From: Nitrospinaceae bacterium
Lineage (GTDB): Bacteria; Nitrospinota_A; UBA7883; JAJDBK01
Length of the DNA: 64,000 bases
Direction: 5' to 3'
Assembly (NCBI GenBank): GCA_029261405.1
Contig: JAJDBK010000031.1
Location: forward strand, 1-64,000
The notes beneath the pieces were generated by a model. That model worked only from the letters and a program-made list of their open reading frames with translations. It ran no database searches and was not told the origin of the DNA. Both the position numbers and the translations under genes were made by a program. Below are positions 10,943 through 21,068 of this stretch, piece by piece. How positions within the stretch are numbered: the first letter of the stretch is position 1; every line of letters begins with the position of its first letter.

Positions 10943-13120
10943 CTATCTTCTCCTCCTCTTTTTTTCCTTTCGTCCAAATTTTGGTTTGGCGGTTTTGCGT
11001 CGGCTCAAACCGGTATCGCTTCCTTCGAGGACAAAATCGATCCTTCGCAGTTTCACCGATACCGAAACAACCGTAATGCGGACCGGATCGCCGACACGAA
11101 ACCTCTTCCCCCTCTTCTCGCCATACAGGGCCTGATCCGATTCTTCATACCTGTAATAATCGTCTGTGACTGAAGTAAGACGCACCATGCCTTCCACCGG
11201 AGGATCAAGCAGTTCGACAAAAAAACCGAAGGAGGAGACACCGGAGATAATGCCGTCATAGCTCTCTCCGATATATTCGGACATATATTGGGCTTGCATT
11301 ACTTTCACCATCTCACGTTCAGCCTCCATGGCGTTCCGCTCCGAAATGGAGTTATTGGCGCCAATCTTGTCGAGGGCGTCATTCCAGTAGCCAGCGCGTC
11401 TCTCTTTTTTGAGCAGGTCTTTTAGCAAACGATGTATCACGAGATCCGGGTATCGCCTGATCGGGCTGGTGAAATGCACGTAGTGGTCGAAAGCGAGGCC
11501 GAAATGACCGGTATTATCCTTTGAATACTTCGCCTTGGCCATTGATCGAAGGATAACGGTGGTAGCCAGTCTCTGTTCCGGCGCCCCAGCAAGTTTTTCC
11601 ATTATCGCCTGAAGATCGGAGCTCCTGATTTTTATCTCTTTGGGAATAGTTACTCCGAACGTCGCAAGCAGTTTCCTTACGCTCTCGATCTTCACCGGGT
11701 CCGGGTCGTCGTGAACCCTGAAGAGGGCCGGATAATCTCTTTTTATCAGGTAGTCGGCCACGGCCCGGTTGGCGGTAAGCATGAACTCCTCAATTATCTG
11801 GTGGGCCACGTTTCTTGGCGTGGGCGCTATCATCTCCGGGAAACCATCCTCGCCGAGGGTTATGCAAGGCTCCGGCAGATCGAAATCAAGAGAGCCGCCC
11901 GACAACCTTCTCTCCCGCAGAATCATGGCAAGCTCCCGCATATTGAAAAACATCGGAACCAGGCTGGCGAGACTCGGAGGTTTTGTCCCTTCCTCCAGTA
12001 TGTTTGCCACTTCAGTGTAGGTCATTCTCTCTGACGAGCGGATTATCGACTCGGCTACTTCGCACTTTTGAACCGACCCGTTAGAATCGAGAGTCATTAT
12101 CGCCGAGAGAGTGAGCCGGTCCACCTTCGGTTTCAGCGAACAGATATCGTTCGACAGTTCAAAAGGGAGCATCGGCAGAACCGTTCCGGGAAAATAGACC
12201 GACGTTCCCCGCGCAAAAGCGCTTTTGTCGAGCGAGGAGCCTTCCTTTACATAGTGCGAAACGTCCGCTATATGTACCCCCAGACTCCATCCGCCTCCAC
12301 CAAGTTTTTTCACCTCAACAGCGTCGTCGAAGTCCTGGGCTGTCTCCCCGTCGATGGTGACCACAGTATGCTGGCGAAGGTCAAGTCTCCTGCCTACCTC
12401 TTTTTTTGTGGGAGGTTTGGCCACCCTTACAGCTTCTGTAACACTCTTTTCCGGAAAGATTGATTTGAGATCGTACTTGGCCACGATCAACTCCCTCTCC
12501 ACCTTCGGATCGTCCGGGTCGCCGAGAATTTTTATTATCTCCCCCGTGACTGGGCATTTGCGGGAGGGGTAATCGACGATCCTCGCCACCACCGCCTGTC
12601 CCTCGATCGCCGACATATCAAACCCTTGCGGTATCAGGATATCGCGGGAGATTCTGGGGTCGAAAGGTATCAGGTAACCACCGAGCCGAATCGGCTGGTA
12701 TGTTCCGGCGACAGTCTCATGGGCGCGATCAAGGGGGCGGATAACACTCCCCTGCCGTTTCCCGTCGTCGCGTGTCGATTCGATTCGCACAACCGCCCGG
12801 TCGCCGTGCATCACAATATCGAAGTTGCGAGGACCGAGGTAGACATCCTCTTCGTTTTCGTCGTCCGGGATAAGGAACCCGAATCGTCCAGGGTTCCCCT
12901 GCACAACCCCTTTGACAAGGTTCATCTTTTCCGGCAATCCGTATCGGGCGCCTCGAATTCGGACTATAGCGCCGGACAGAGTGAACTCCCTGATTTTTTT
13001 ACGGATACGGCTTTTCTCTTCTTTGGCGAGGTTAAGGCGTGAGACTATCTCCCGCATGGTCAGAGGGGAAGTCAGCAGTTCTTTGAGTTGTGAAAGAAGT
13101 TTTTCGTCATGTTGTGGCAT
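10943..13120 (-). CDS. rnr: Ribonuclease R (RNB-family 3'-5' exoribonuclease)
   Basis: A 725-residue processive exoribonuclease that degrades structured RNA. Order of domains: N-terminal helix-turn-helix (about 10-60), cold-shock/OB domains (about 70-230), RNB catalytic domain (about 245-580) with VTIDGETAQDFDDAVEV and its metal-binding aspartates, and a C-terminal S1 domain (about 620-700). The tail is strongly basic (KFGRKEKKRRRR), as in many RNase R proteins. The AKR-like gene follows after 2 bp. Confidence 0.95.
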   Translation of the reverse strand: MPQHDEKLLSQLKELLTSPLTMREIVSRLNLAKEEKSRIRKKIREFTLSGAIVRIRGARYGLPEKMNLVKGVVQGNPGRFGFLIPDDENEEDVYLGPRNFDIVMHGDRAVVRIESTRDDGKRQGSVIRPLDRAHETVAGTYQPIRLGGYLIPFDPRISRDILIPQGFDMSAIEGQAVVARIVDYPSRKCPVTGEIIKILGDPDDPKVERELIVAKYDLKSIFPEKSVTEAVRVAKPPTKKEVGRRLDLRQHTVVTIDGETAQDFDDAVEVKKLGGGGWSLGVHIADVSHYVKEGSSLDKSAFARGTSVYFPGTVLPMLPFELSNDICSLKPKVDRLTLSAIMTLDSNGSVQKCEVAESIIRSSERMTYTEVANILEEGTKPPSLASLVPMFFNMRELAMILRERRLSGGSLDFDLPEPCITLGEDGFPEMIAPTPRNVAHQIIEEFMLTANRAVADYLIKRDYPALFRVHDDPDPVKIESVRKLLATFGVTIPKEIKIRSSDLQAIMEKLAGAPEQRLATTVILRSMAKAKYSKDNTGHFGLAFDHYVHFTSPIRRYPDLVIHRLLKDLLKKERRAGYWNDALDKIGANNSISERNAMEAEREMVKVMQAQYMSEYIGESYDGIISGVSSFGFFVELLDPPVEGMVRLTSVTDDYYRYEESDQALYGEKRGKRFRVGDPVRITVVSVSVKLRRIDFVLEGSDTGLSRRKTAKPKFGRKEKKRRRR

Positions 13121-13316
13121 TTTTCGATATGTAAATGGGTTTTCAGGCCATTCTATCTCGAAATGTTTGGTAATACAGCGTTTATTTTCTTAATTGGCTT
13201 GTTAAGAGGACATTTATCCGATAAACTAGACGCTACCACCAAAGAGTGGAATTAAACGTTACACATTTTTCTCCAGGACGCAGATTGCCCCATACGGAGA
13301 GGGATTCTATTAGAGT

Positions 13317-14393
13317 ATGTGGTTTCATACCAACGAATTGAGTTATGACGAGAAGAGGGTAAGGTCCTTATACGATTATCTCTCTCAGGAACTCGAAAAA
13401 AATCTACTCCACCACGGACTGGTTGAATCCTACTCCCGTTTTGTAGAAACAAATACAGCCTACCCCTTCGTTGAGATGAGAGAGTTAAAACCGCGCGCCA
13501 AGGTTGTGGAGTCGGAGAACTCCCTTCTTGAGGGGTTCATCGTCATTTTCGCCGAGGGGGCCATCCCCCAACAGATGAAAAAATATATCCGCTATTTCGA
13601 CTACAATAAAATCAACAAAGAGAATATGGGGGAGCTGAAGCTAGGTGGCGTAAATTTTTCCGACCAGTTCCAGACCCAACAGCGCTATTTCGAGACCAAA
13701 AACTTTTATTCCCTTTTAAAATCGCTATTGCAGGTGGACTACGCCCTGCTGGTTACACCAGACACATCGCTAAAAAACAAGAACCGGTTCGCCCTGAGCC
13801 ATTATCATGTCAGGATAGACTGGCTTCTCGACAGCGCAGCCGAGTCGCTGGGCAAAGAGCTTCGTTATGTGTCAAAAGACCTCTACGAAAAAGGGGAACG
13901 ACACGCGCTTAACATGGTGGAGAAACTTTTCGAATACTATTCGTTTCACCACACCGTATCCGGCAGGAGAACGGCGGCCTTGCTTGTGGCGCAGTTGTTG
14001 CGAAAAACCTCGTTCCACAACCGGATCTACGTCTGTTCCTCCGAATCAAGAACGGTTACGCGGCTTTTTGAAAAAGGGGTCTGCAAATATACTCTCGTAA
14101 AATTATCCCCGGAGTCGATAAAAATTATCGAAGAACATGCGAACGGCTCTCCCGATTTCAGGAAAAACTTTCTTATCCACGATACGGATGAATACGGCGT
14201 CGCAATTCTGAAGGTAGTTTATACCCACAACGAACATAGCAAACCTCCCACTGACGGAAAACTCAGAGAGTTAAAACCGGACGTCAACTGGTTACGCATC
14301 AGAAACCAGCTCCTTGTTCCGAAGATAGAGGAGAGCTCCGTACGTCCTATCAGGTACCAGATCGTTTACGATCAGGCCGATCCTCTCTCATGA
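13317..14393 (+). CDS. Conserved-looking protein of unknown function
   Basis: A 358-residue soluble protein that I do not recognise. There is no signal peptide, membrane segment or cysteine cluster. Positions about 40-65 (SRFVETNTAYPFVEMRELKP) and the closing part LKPDVNWLRIRNQLLVP look structured, and it is rich in aromatic and charged residues. It opens a plus-strand run: the cysteine-cluster gene follows 6 bp downstream and endonuclease V overlaps that gene, so co-transcription is likely. Coding character is normal for the window and no frame damage is seen. An upstream GGAGAGGG is about 14 bases from the ATG, so the start is not certain. Confidence 0.75.
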   Translation: MWFHTNELSYDEKRVRSLYDYLSQELEKNLLHHGLVESYSRFVETNTAYPFVEMRELKPRAKVVESENSLLEGFIVIFAEGAIPQQMKKYIRYFDYNKINKENMGELKLGGVNFSDQFQTQQRYFETKNFYSLLKSLLQVDYALLVTPDTSLKNKNRFALSHYHVRIDWLLDSAAESLGKELRYVSKDLYEKGERHALNMVEKLFEYYSFHHTVSGRRTAALLVAQLLRKTSFHNRIYVCSSESRTVTRLFEKGVCKYTLVKLSPESIKIIEEHANGSPDFRKNFLIHDTDEYGVAILKVVYTHNEHSKPPTDGKLRELKPDVNWLRIRNQLLVPKIEESSVRPIRYQIVYDQADPLS

Positions 14394-14399
14394 TCACCG

Positions 14400-14774
14400 A
14401 TGGCGGTTGGTAAAAAAGGAAATTCGTCGTGCGGAGCCTGTCCTGCGCTTTGTTGTAGCGGTCTTGAAGAGAGGGTTAAACGGCCAAGAACAAAGTACGA
14501 GATAGATAACCTCCTGTGGCAATTGCGGTTCGAGAATATAAACTACTTCATCCGAAACCGGTTCTGGTATCAGCTGATTCTCGGAAAGTGCGTATATCTG
14601 GACGCCAACAACCTCTGTGCAGTCTACGAGAGGCGACCCGATATATGTCGCGACCATAATCCTCCCGATTGTGAATATCACGGATCTATCTACGACATAT
14701 TGTTCGAACAGCCGGCGGACCTCGAAATATTTCTGGCAAAAGAGAAGAGACTTAAAGCCCGCAAAAAAAAATGA
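14400..14774 (+). CDS. YkgJ-family cysteine-cluster (metal-chelating) protein
   Basis: A 124-residue protein with the CxxCxxxCC arrangement near the N-terminus (SCGACPALCC), then KCVYLDANNLCAVYERRPDIC and PPDC. This is the spacing of the UPF0153/YkgJ family, thought to bind Zn or an Fe-S unit; the substrate is unknown. The lysine-rich tail (KEKRLKARKKK) is unremarkable. It lies 6 bp after the unknown gene and overlaps the endonuclease V start by 4 bp. Confidence 0.85.
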   Translation: MAVGKKGNSSCGACPALCCSGLEERVKRPRTKYEIDNLLWQLRFENINYFIRNRFWYQLILGKCVYLDANNLCAVYERRPDICRDHNPPDCEYHGSIYDILFEQPADLEIFLAKEKRLKARKKK

Positions 14775-15433
14775 TCTTCCGTTCCCACCCTTACGATTCA
14801 ATAACCACGAAAGAGGCAATAAAGGTTCAGTTGGAACTGCGGAGAAAAACAGTTTTTCCCCCCTTGGGCAAAGAGACAAGAATCGTTACCGGCGTTGATG
14901 TCAGCATAAAGGGTGGAGTGGCGAAGGCGGCGCTTGTATCGTTAACCTGCCCACAGCTTCTTATTGTCGATACCGCAACGGCCTGTAGAAGGGTATCGTT
15001 TCCTTACGTTCCTGGTCTGCTGGCTTTCCGGGAGATTCCCGCCATACTCGACGCGGTCGAACGAATGAAAGTAACAACCGACCTGCTTATGGTCGATGGT
15101 CAGGGACTCGCCCACCCCCGCAGGTTCGGTCTTGCGTGCCATCTTGGAGTCATTCTGGGATTGCCGACCATCGGTTGCGCCAAGTCACGGCTGATCGGCG
15201 AATATCGGGAACCGGGAGAGGAGAAAGGATCCCGCACGCCTCTTACCGACAAGGGGGAAACCATTGGAACGGTTTTCAGGTCACGAACTTCTGTCAAACC
15301 CCTGTTCATCTCTTCGGGTCACATGATCGACCTGGAATCCGCAGTGAACCAGGTATTGGGTTGCCTTACCCGGTACAGGCTTCCTGAGCCGACAAGGGAG
15401 GCCCACAAAGCGTCAAAGCTTAAAATGGATTGA
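14771..15433 (+). CDS. nfi: Endonuclease V (deoxyinosine 3' endonuclease)
   Basis: A 220-residue repair nuclease that cuts the second phosphodiester 3' of deoxyinosine. Catalytic segments are visible: TGVDVSIKGG (Asp), FPYVPGLLAFREIP (Tyr wedge and Glu), and VDGQGLAHPRRFG (Asp plus HPRRFG). The tail FISSGHMIDLESAVN carries the conserved SxGHxI/D region. Its ATG overlaps the stop of the cysteine-cluster gene. Length is normal. Confidence 0.95.
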   Translation: MIFRSHPYDSITTKEAIKVQLELRRKTVFPPLGKETRIVTGVDVSIKGGVAKAALVSLTCPQLLIVDTATACRRVSFPYVPGLLAFREIPAILDAVERMKVTTDLLMVDGQGLAHPRRFGLACHLGVILGLPTIGCAKSRLIGEYREPGEEKGSRTPLTDKGETIGTVFRSRTSVKPLFISSGHMIDLESAVNQVLGCLTRYRLPEPTREAHKASKLKMD

Positions 15434-15513
15434 TAGCTACATCGGCCCCATACTATACTTTCCCGGATGCAGTTAAATTTTCCACTCTTCTTGCCGTAGT
15501 CCCTGGAGGTTAA

Positions 15514-17007
15514 ATGAAAGTCGTAACTAAAACCGGTTCACCCGAATCGTTCGCTACCGAAGGTTTTGTCGCAGGCGTTTTTGCGGATGAAGAACCAGAT
15601 AGCTCCGTTCTGAAAATGGACAAGGAGATGGGTGGGCATCTGCTAGCCGCCATCGAAAATGAAAAATTCAGAGGTGAGCCAGGTCAGTTATTGTTGATAA
15701 ACACGTTGGGCGTAGTTCCGGCTGGTCGAGTAGCGCTCGTCGGGTTGGGGGAGAAAGATAAGGCGGACGAAGAGTCGTTCCGCAGAGCTATGGCTGTGGG
15801 CGCTCTTAGCATGAGAAAAGCCGGGGCGACCCGCATAACCACCAGCCTGCCCACGGCCTTTGGAGATAAGGATAGTTACGAGCTACTGGCCCAAGCGGTA
15901 ACGGAGGGCGCCATCCTGGCTACATACCGTTTCGAGCGCCTGAAGTCGGAGAAGTCGAAAACCGGAATCAATACCCTGACTCTGCTGGCGCCTGACAACA
16001 AATCGAGAAAAGAGCTAACGAAAGGCGTTTTACGAGGGACAGCCGTCTCCGAGGCGACCACCTTCGCAAGGGATCTGATCAACCTTCCCGGCAACTATGC
16101 AACGCCAACTATCCTTGGGGCGGAAGCAAAAAAAATCGCAAAACAGTACGGGGCCAAATGTACTGTGTTCGGGCCTGCGGAGATCGCCAAAAAGAAGATG
16201 GGCGGCCTGATGGCTGTAGCCCAGGGGTCAAAAGAACCTGCCCGGTTCATCATTCTCGAGTGGATGAAAGGCCCCAAAAACCAACAGCCGGTGGTGTTGG
16301 TCGGGAAAGGTCTTACCTTCGACACTGGCGGTATCTCGATAAAACCATCGGCTAACATGGAGGAGATGAAATCGGACATGTCAGGTGGCGCCGCCGTTAT
16401 GGGTGTCATGAAAGCGGTCGCCGAACTGAAGATGAAAATCAATCTGGTATGCCTGGTTCCATCCACGGAAAACATGCCCGGAAGCGCGGCTGTCAAACCA
16501 GGCGATGTCGCCATCGGGCTTTCGGGTGTCAGCATGGAGATCATCAATACAGACGCTGAAGGCAGGCTGATCCTCTCCGACGCTCTGGCCTACGCAGGCA
16601 ACTACAAACCGGACTGTGTAGTCGATGTGGCCACCTTAACCGGAGCGTGCATGATAGCCCTCGGTCGGCACGCCTCCGGTCTCTTTTCCAACGACGATGT
16701 TCTTGCGGACCAGCTTTCCGAGTCGGGTTTGGAGACCGGAGAGCTGTTATGGCCCCTGCCGCTCCTGCCGGAACATGACGAGGATATCGCAAGCTTGGTC
16801 GCCGATATCAAAAACGTCGGACCCCGATGGGGTGGCGCCAGCACAGCGGCGGCTTTCCTCCAGAAACATGTAAAGGGGAAATGGGCGCATCTCGATATAG
16901 CGGGAACCGCCTTTTCAGACAAAAACAAACACTACACAAGGCGCGGCGGCGTTGGTGTTGGTGTCAGAAGTCTCGTAAGGTTTCTCGAAAAACGTATGGG
17001 CGTATAG
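15514..17007 (+). CDS. pepA: Leucyl aminopeptidase (M17)
   Basis: A 497-residue cytosolic di-zinc aminopeptidase. The C-terminal catalytic domain carries VGKGLTFDTGGISIKP, DMSGGAAVMG and the M17 signature NTDAEGRLILSDAL, which supply the metal ligands, the catalytic Lys and Arg. The N-terminal macro-like domain (about 1-170) is complete. A strong Shine-Dalgarno (CTGGAGG) lies just before the ATG. Some PepA proteins also bind DNA, but nothing here shows that. Confidence 0.96.
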   Translation: MKVVTKTGSPESFATEGFVAGVFADEEPDSSVLKMDKEMGGHLLAAIENEKFRGEPGQLLLINTLGVVPAGRVALVGLGEKDKADEESFRRAMAVGALSMRKAGATRITTSLPTAFGDKDSYELLAQAVTEGAILATYRFERLKSEKSKTGINTLTLLAPDNKSRKELTKGVLRGTAVSEATTFARDLINLPGNYATPTILGAEAKKIAKQYGAKCTVFGPAEIAKKKMGGLMAVAQGSKEPARFIILEWMKGPKNQQPVVLVGKGLTFDTGGISIKPSANMEEMKSDMSGGAAVMGVMKAVAELKMKINLVCLVPSTENMPGSAAVKPGDVAIGLSGVSMEIINTDAEGRLILSDALAYAGNYKPDCVVDVATLTGACMIALGRHASGLFSNDDVLADQLSESGLETGELLWPLPLLPEHDEDIASLVADIKNVGPRWGGASTAAAFLQKHVKGKWAHLDIAGTAFSDKNKHYTRRGGVGVGVRSLVRFLEKRMGV

Positions 17008-17044
17008 CTTGCCGGGGCGGGCGAGAGTTTCCCTGGACAGACTC

Positions 17045-20000
17045 CTATGCTCTGGTCCGCCTCTCTTTCTGGTATCGGTCGATAGTTGCCAGAAGCAGGG
17101 ACTTCTTTATCGGTTTGGAGATGTGAGCGTCACACCCGGCGGCTTTGCTCCTTTTTTCGTGCTCCTGTAACGCATGGGCGGTCAACGCCACTATGGGGGT
17201 TCGCTCCACCTTCCCCCGCTCTTCCCACTGGCGGATTTTTTCCGTGGCCGTCAGACCATCCATCTCCGGCATTTCGATATCCATCAGGACGATGTCGAAC
17301 TGTTCATCACCCGTAACCTTATCGAGCGCTTCTTTACCATTTTCTACAATCACCACCTCGTGACCCGTTTTCCGCAGAAACGCCAACACAACGTTCTGGT
17401 TGCTCTTGTTGTCTTCGGCCACAAGGATTTTCATGGGCGCTGTCTTGCCCGTTACAGTCTGAATTTTCTTTATTGCGGGCCTGTAGACGATCTTTTTGCC
17501 AGCAAGGGACGACTGGATCAGGTGAAGCAGTTCCGAACGTCTTACAGGTTTGCTCGTATAGGCGTATATACCGAGGTTTGCAAGGTCGGCCTGACGCCTA
17601 GCCTGTCCTCCAGACGACGAAATTACGATAACAGGGGGGCGAGACCCCTCCATACCTTGTATCTTTTTGGCCACCTCAATACCGTCCATCTCCGGCATAT
17701 GGACATCGAGCAGTATCACGTCGTAACTCTCCCCTTGCGCTACGCACCGTTCCAGCTCTTTGACGCAGGCTACGCCGTCCTCAACTTCGTTCGAATGACA
17801 GCCCCACCCTTCGACGGTTTTACGGAAGATCAGGCGGTTGGTTGCGTTATCGTCAACGATAAGAACCCTGACTCCCGTAAGATCCACACCCGCGCCCTCC
17901 TCTTCCTTAACGCACGTCTCATCTCGAAGGAAAGTTGCGGTAAATGAGAAGAGGCTACCAACACCCTCTTCACTCTCAACGCTAAAGCCACCGCCCATAA
18001 TCTCCACAAGTTTCCTTGAAATCGACAGCCCCAAACCGGTGCCGCCATATTTTCTGGTAGTGGAAGTGTCCGCCTGGGTAAAACTCTCGAAAATAGTCTC
18101 AAGCTTATGTTCCGATATTCCGATGCCGGTATCCTTGACGGAGAAACGGATGGTCGCCTTATCTTCCTTAATCTCGACCGGCTCCATGGAGATCAACACT
18201 TCACCATGTTCGGTAAACTTGATGGCGTTGCTTGCCAGGTTGGTAATAACCTGCGAGAGGCGCATTTGGTCACCTATAAGCATTTCGGGAGTTTTGGGGT
18301 CGATAAATACGGCCAGTTCCAGTCCTCTTTCTTCGGCGCCGTAACCCATCATCTCCCCCACATCCTCTAACACCTCATGACAGTTGAAGGCTGTTTTTTC
18401 AAGTTCCATCCATCCGGCTTCGATCTTCGAGAGGTCGAGAATGTCATTGATAATGCTGAGCAGACTTTCACTGGCGTGCCTGTAGGTTCTGATATATTTC
18501 CCCTGCTCCTCTGTCAGTTCGGTCTCCTCCAGAAGATCGGCCATGCCGATGATAGCGTTCATTGGAGTCCTTATCTCGTGGCTCATGGCGGCGAGGAACT
18601 CCGATTTGTACGCGCTCGCCTCTGACAACTCTGTCGCCTTCTTCTCCAGCTCTTTCCTGAACTCTTCTGATTCTCCAAGAAGTCTTCTGACCTCCTGGGT
18701 GAACCTTATACTGCTGATAACAACTCCCGCCTGGGCGGACAACTGCTCCACTAACGATTTTTCTATATAGGTAAACTTTCTAAAGGAGGCAACCTCAAAA
18801 ACCCCCAACAGTTTATCTTCAAAAAGAATCGGGCATAACAACAGATTCAGCGGTTCACTCGACCCTGTGCCGCTGTTTACGGTGACATGATCTCCGGGCA
18901 CAGAGTCGATCAGAATGGGAACCCGCTGTAACGCGCATTCACCCACCAGACCTTCACCTACCCTGAAACTTTGTTCGCTACCCGATTCAAAGCTCAGCCC
19001 GTATTCACCCAGGAGTTCCAGTCTGGTTTCTCCGTTCTCCTCATTGGCGATATATATAACTCCACAAGGAGCGCCGAGGATCGGCGTAAGATCACTAACA
19101 AGCTGGTCTGCGGCATCCTTCAGGGAGGTTGCGCTACGCGCTTTGCCAGATATATCGGCAAGGTTTGACTTCAGCCAGTTCTGTTCCCCCAGCTTCTTCT
19201 GCGAAGATTTGAGGCTCGTGGTCATATTCATGAAAGTAAGGGCCAGCGCCCCGATCTCGTCTTTTGTCTTTATGTCCAGTTCCCGGGAAAGGTCTCCCTC
19301 TTCGATGGCTTTTGTTACTTCAATGAACTTAAATAATCGTTCGCTGATCGACCTGGCAATCAGGGCGCCTGTTAGCAGAATAACGAGAATGGCAATTAAC
19401 GTCCCTGACAAAACAGTGAGAATAGACTCGTTGGCGGAATTGTCAGACTCAATGCGCCGCGTCACCATCAGCCCTTCTTCCACCCGGATGAATTTCTCAA
19501 TGGCTCTTGTCAGTTCATCCATGATTTTCTTGCCGGTCTTAGCTTCGATAAAACTGTTGATATCCTTCAGGGTAACGGGGTAGGTGTTGATCTCCCGTCT
19601 GATGGCAAGCTCCGGTTCGGCGGACTCTTTGCGCCATTTGTCACACAGCTTCTCTATCAGCGCTACGGTTTCCCTTACATCGTTGTAATCGCTACCAACG
19701 CCCGCTGAATCGATAATAGAATAGAGTCGGCTGAAATGTTCTTTTAGTTCGCTTTGTCCGGAATGGTATGTATCCAGGAACTCTTCCTTGCCAGTAATCA
19801 GAAACCCTCTCTTGCCCGACTCCTGATCCGCCATATCCTTGGCGATGGAGAGCACAAGCAAACTGCCGTTGAGATCTTTCGCCCATGCAAAGGTATTATC
19901 GAGGAAGTTGAGTTCACGGCGAATCCTGTCCAGAATTTTCTTCCCTTTCGCCTTGCCGACAAGATCCTGTAGATCTTCCAGGTCGGCGCCCCGTTTTGAG

Positions 20001-20413
20001 ACCTCCTCCCGCATTGCAATCGCTTTTTCACCCGCTTCCCTGTTCCACCTAGACATGAGCGTATCGATAACAACAAGTCTCTTCACCTGCTCGGGGTTGT
20101 CCGCTACCTGGTTTTTCGTCTCCGCCAGTTTGGTTGTGAAGGTTACGAGGCTTTTATAGTACGGTTCGAGAAACTCCTTTTTGCCTGTTATCAGATATCC
20201 CCGCTCTCCGGTCTCCAGGCTCAGCGCCTCTTCCATCAGCTCATGTCCACTGGCGATCACCCTCTCCGTATGAGTGACCAATTTGTTTGTCTCCACCAGT
20301 CTTGACATAGAGGAGTAGACCAGGAACGCGAAGATCAGGAGCAACAAGATAGCCACCCCGTTTCCCACGAGAAGCTTGTTTTTGAGTTTCAGATCGTTAT
20401 ACCAGAGGAACAT
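17045..20413 (-). CDS. CHASE3-HAMP-GAF hybrid histidine kinase with two receivers
   Basis: A 1122-residue inner-membrane sensor. TM1 is at about 15-35. The periplasmic part contains two CHASE3-like units, each with a near-identical signature (GERGYLITGKKEFL near 70, GKRGFLITGKEEFL near 200). TM2 is at about 340-362, then HAMP, GAF (about 440-600), HisKA (AMSHEIRTPMNAIIGM), HATPase (GTGLGLSISRKLVE), and receivers with LLDVHMPEMDG and LMDIEMPEMDG. No C-terminal HPt is seen, so phosphate would have to pass to a separate protein. It stands alone between convergent pepA and a small lipoprotein gene. Confidence 0.93.
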   Translation of the reverse strand: MFLWYNDLKLKNKLLVGNGVAILLLLIFAFLVYSSMSRLVETNKLVTHTERVIASGHELMEEALSLETGERGYLITGKKEFLEPYYKSLVTFTTKLAETKNQVADNPEQVKRLVVIDTLMSRWNREAGEKAIAMREEVSKRGADLEDLQDLVGKAKGKKILDRIRRELNFLDNTFAWAKDLNGSLLVLSIAKDMADQESGKRGFLITGKEEFLDTYHSGQSELKEHFSRLYSIIDSAGVGSDYNDVRETVALIEKLCDKWRKESAEPELAIRREINTYPVTLKDINSFIEAKTGKKIMDELTRAIEKFIRVEEGLMVTRRIESDNSANESILTVLSGTLIAILVILLTGALIARSISERLFKFIEVTKAIEEGDLSRELDIKTKDEIGALALTFMNMTTSLKSSQKKLGEQNWLKSNLADISGKARSATSLKDAADQLVSDLTPILGAPCGVIYIANEENGETRLELLGEYGLSFESGSEQSFRVGEGLVGECALQRVPILIDSVPGDHVTVNSGTGSSEPLNLLLCPILFEDKLLGVFEVASFRKFTYIEKSLVEQLSAQAGVVISSIRFTQEVRRLLGESEEFRKELEKKATELSEASAYKSEFLAAMSHEIRTPMNAIIGMADLLEETELTEEQGKYIRTYRHASESLLSIINDILDLSKIEAGWMELEKTAFNCHEVLEDVGEMMGYGAEERGLELAVFIDPKTPEMLIGDQMRLSQVITNLASNAIKFTEHGEVLISMEPVEIKEDKATIRFSVKDTGIGISEHKLETIFESFTQADTSTTRKYGGTGLGLSISRKLVEIMGGGFSVESEEGVGSLFSFTATFLRDETCVKEEEGAGVDLTGVRVLIVDDNATNRLIFRKTVEGWGCHSNEVEDGVACVKELERCVAQGESYDVILLDVHMPEMDGIEVAKKIQGMEGSRPPVIVISSSGGQARRQADLANLGIYAYTSKPVRRSELLHLIQSSLAGKKIVYRPAIKKIQTVTGKTAPMKILVAEDNKSNQNVVLAFLRKTGHEVVIVENGKEALDKVTGDEQFDIVLMDIEMPEMDGLTATEKIRQWEERGKVERTPIVALTAHALQEHEKRSKAAGCDAHISKPIKKSLLLATIDRYQKERRTRA

Positions 20414-20581
20414 CGACTACCCTGAAATATTTTGATAAAAAAGTTAATCTCACCGGTTATTTACAGGTCCACGCCTATGCGAGAGACGAAAACCTGCGAA
20501 TAAATGTTGGTGGACACATTATAACCCATAGGTGAATCGAGTCTAAGGCGGACTCCCCGGAATCAATGGGGTTGGAGGTAA

Positions 20582-20998
20582 TTACTCAGCAACTGTGTAA
20601 TGAACGGTTAGATGATCGCTTTCGGTTCCATCAGCCATTGTAAACCAAAGAGTTATCCATCGTTGGCCCGGTTTCCCGGTAACTTCTTCATCCGCAATCA
20701 CCGCATACCATTCAGGGGGGGCGCAGGCGTTACCATTTACCGGGAGTTTTTTGTGTACGCCTCTGTCGGTTTCCCAAAATAACCATTTTATATTTCTGCA
20801 ATCGCTGACCGATTCGATATATACGTAGAGGGAAGCGGTACTGCCAACTGGAGTTGAGTCGGGCGTGAAATAACCTTCGGTAATATTTATCCAATCTCCA
20901 CTCTTTTCATTAGTAGTGGAACTTGAATCTTTAACGGAGCCAGCGCCTGCACAAGATGTCAGAGTCAGCAGGACCAGTGCGAGCGCTAATTTATTCAT
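20582..20998 (-). CDS. Small lipoprotein of unknown function
   Basis: A 138-residue exported protein. The N-terminus MNKLALALVLLTLTSCAGAG is a lipoprotein signal with LTSC as the lipobox. The mature part is beta-rich in appearance, contains two cysteines (DCRN and NACAPP) that could form a disulfide, and ends HLTVHYTVAE. No family recognised. No partner gene is evident; it lies between the large hybrid kinase and the tRNA. Confidence 0.75.
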   Translation of the reverse strand: MNKLALALVLLTLTSCAGAGSVKDSSSTTNEKSGDWINITEGYFTPDSTPVGSTASLYVYIESVSDCRNIKWLFWETDRGVHKKLPVNGNACAPPEWYAVIADEEVTGKPGQRWITLWFTMADGTESDHLTVHYTVAE

Positions 20999-21068
20999 GG
21001 TTTACCTTATTGGTTACGATGGTTCATTATCTCACAAGCGGAAGAGGCGTGCCAGTTAAGGTGGGCTC

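Noticed and set aside
17174-17947. 257-codon plus-strand frame
   Set aside because: Antisense to the receiver domains of the hybrid kinase.
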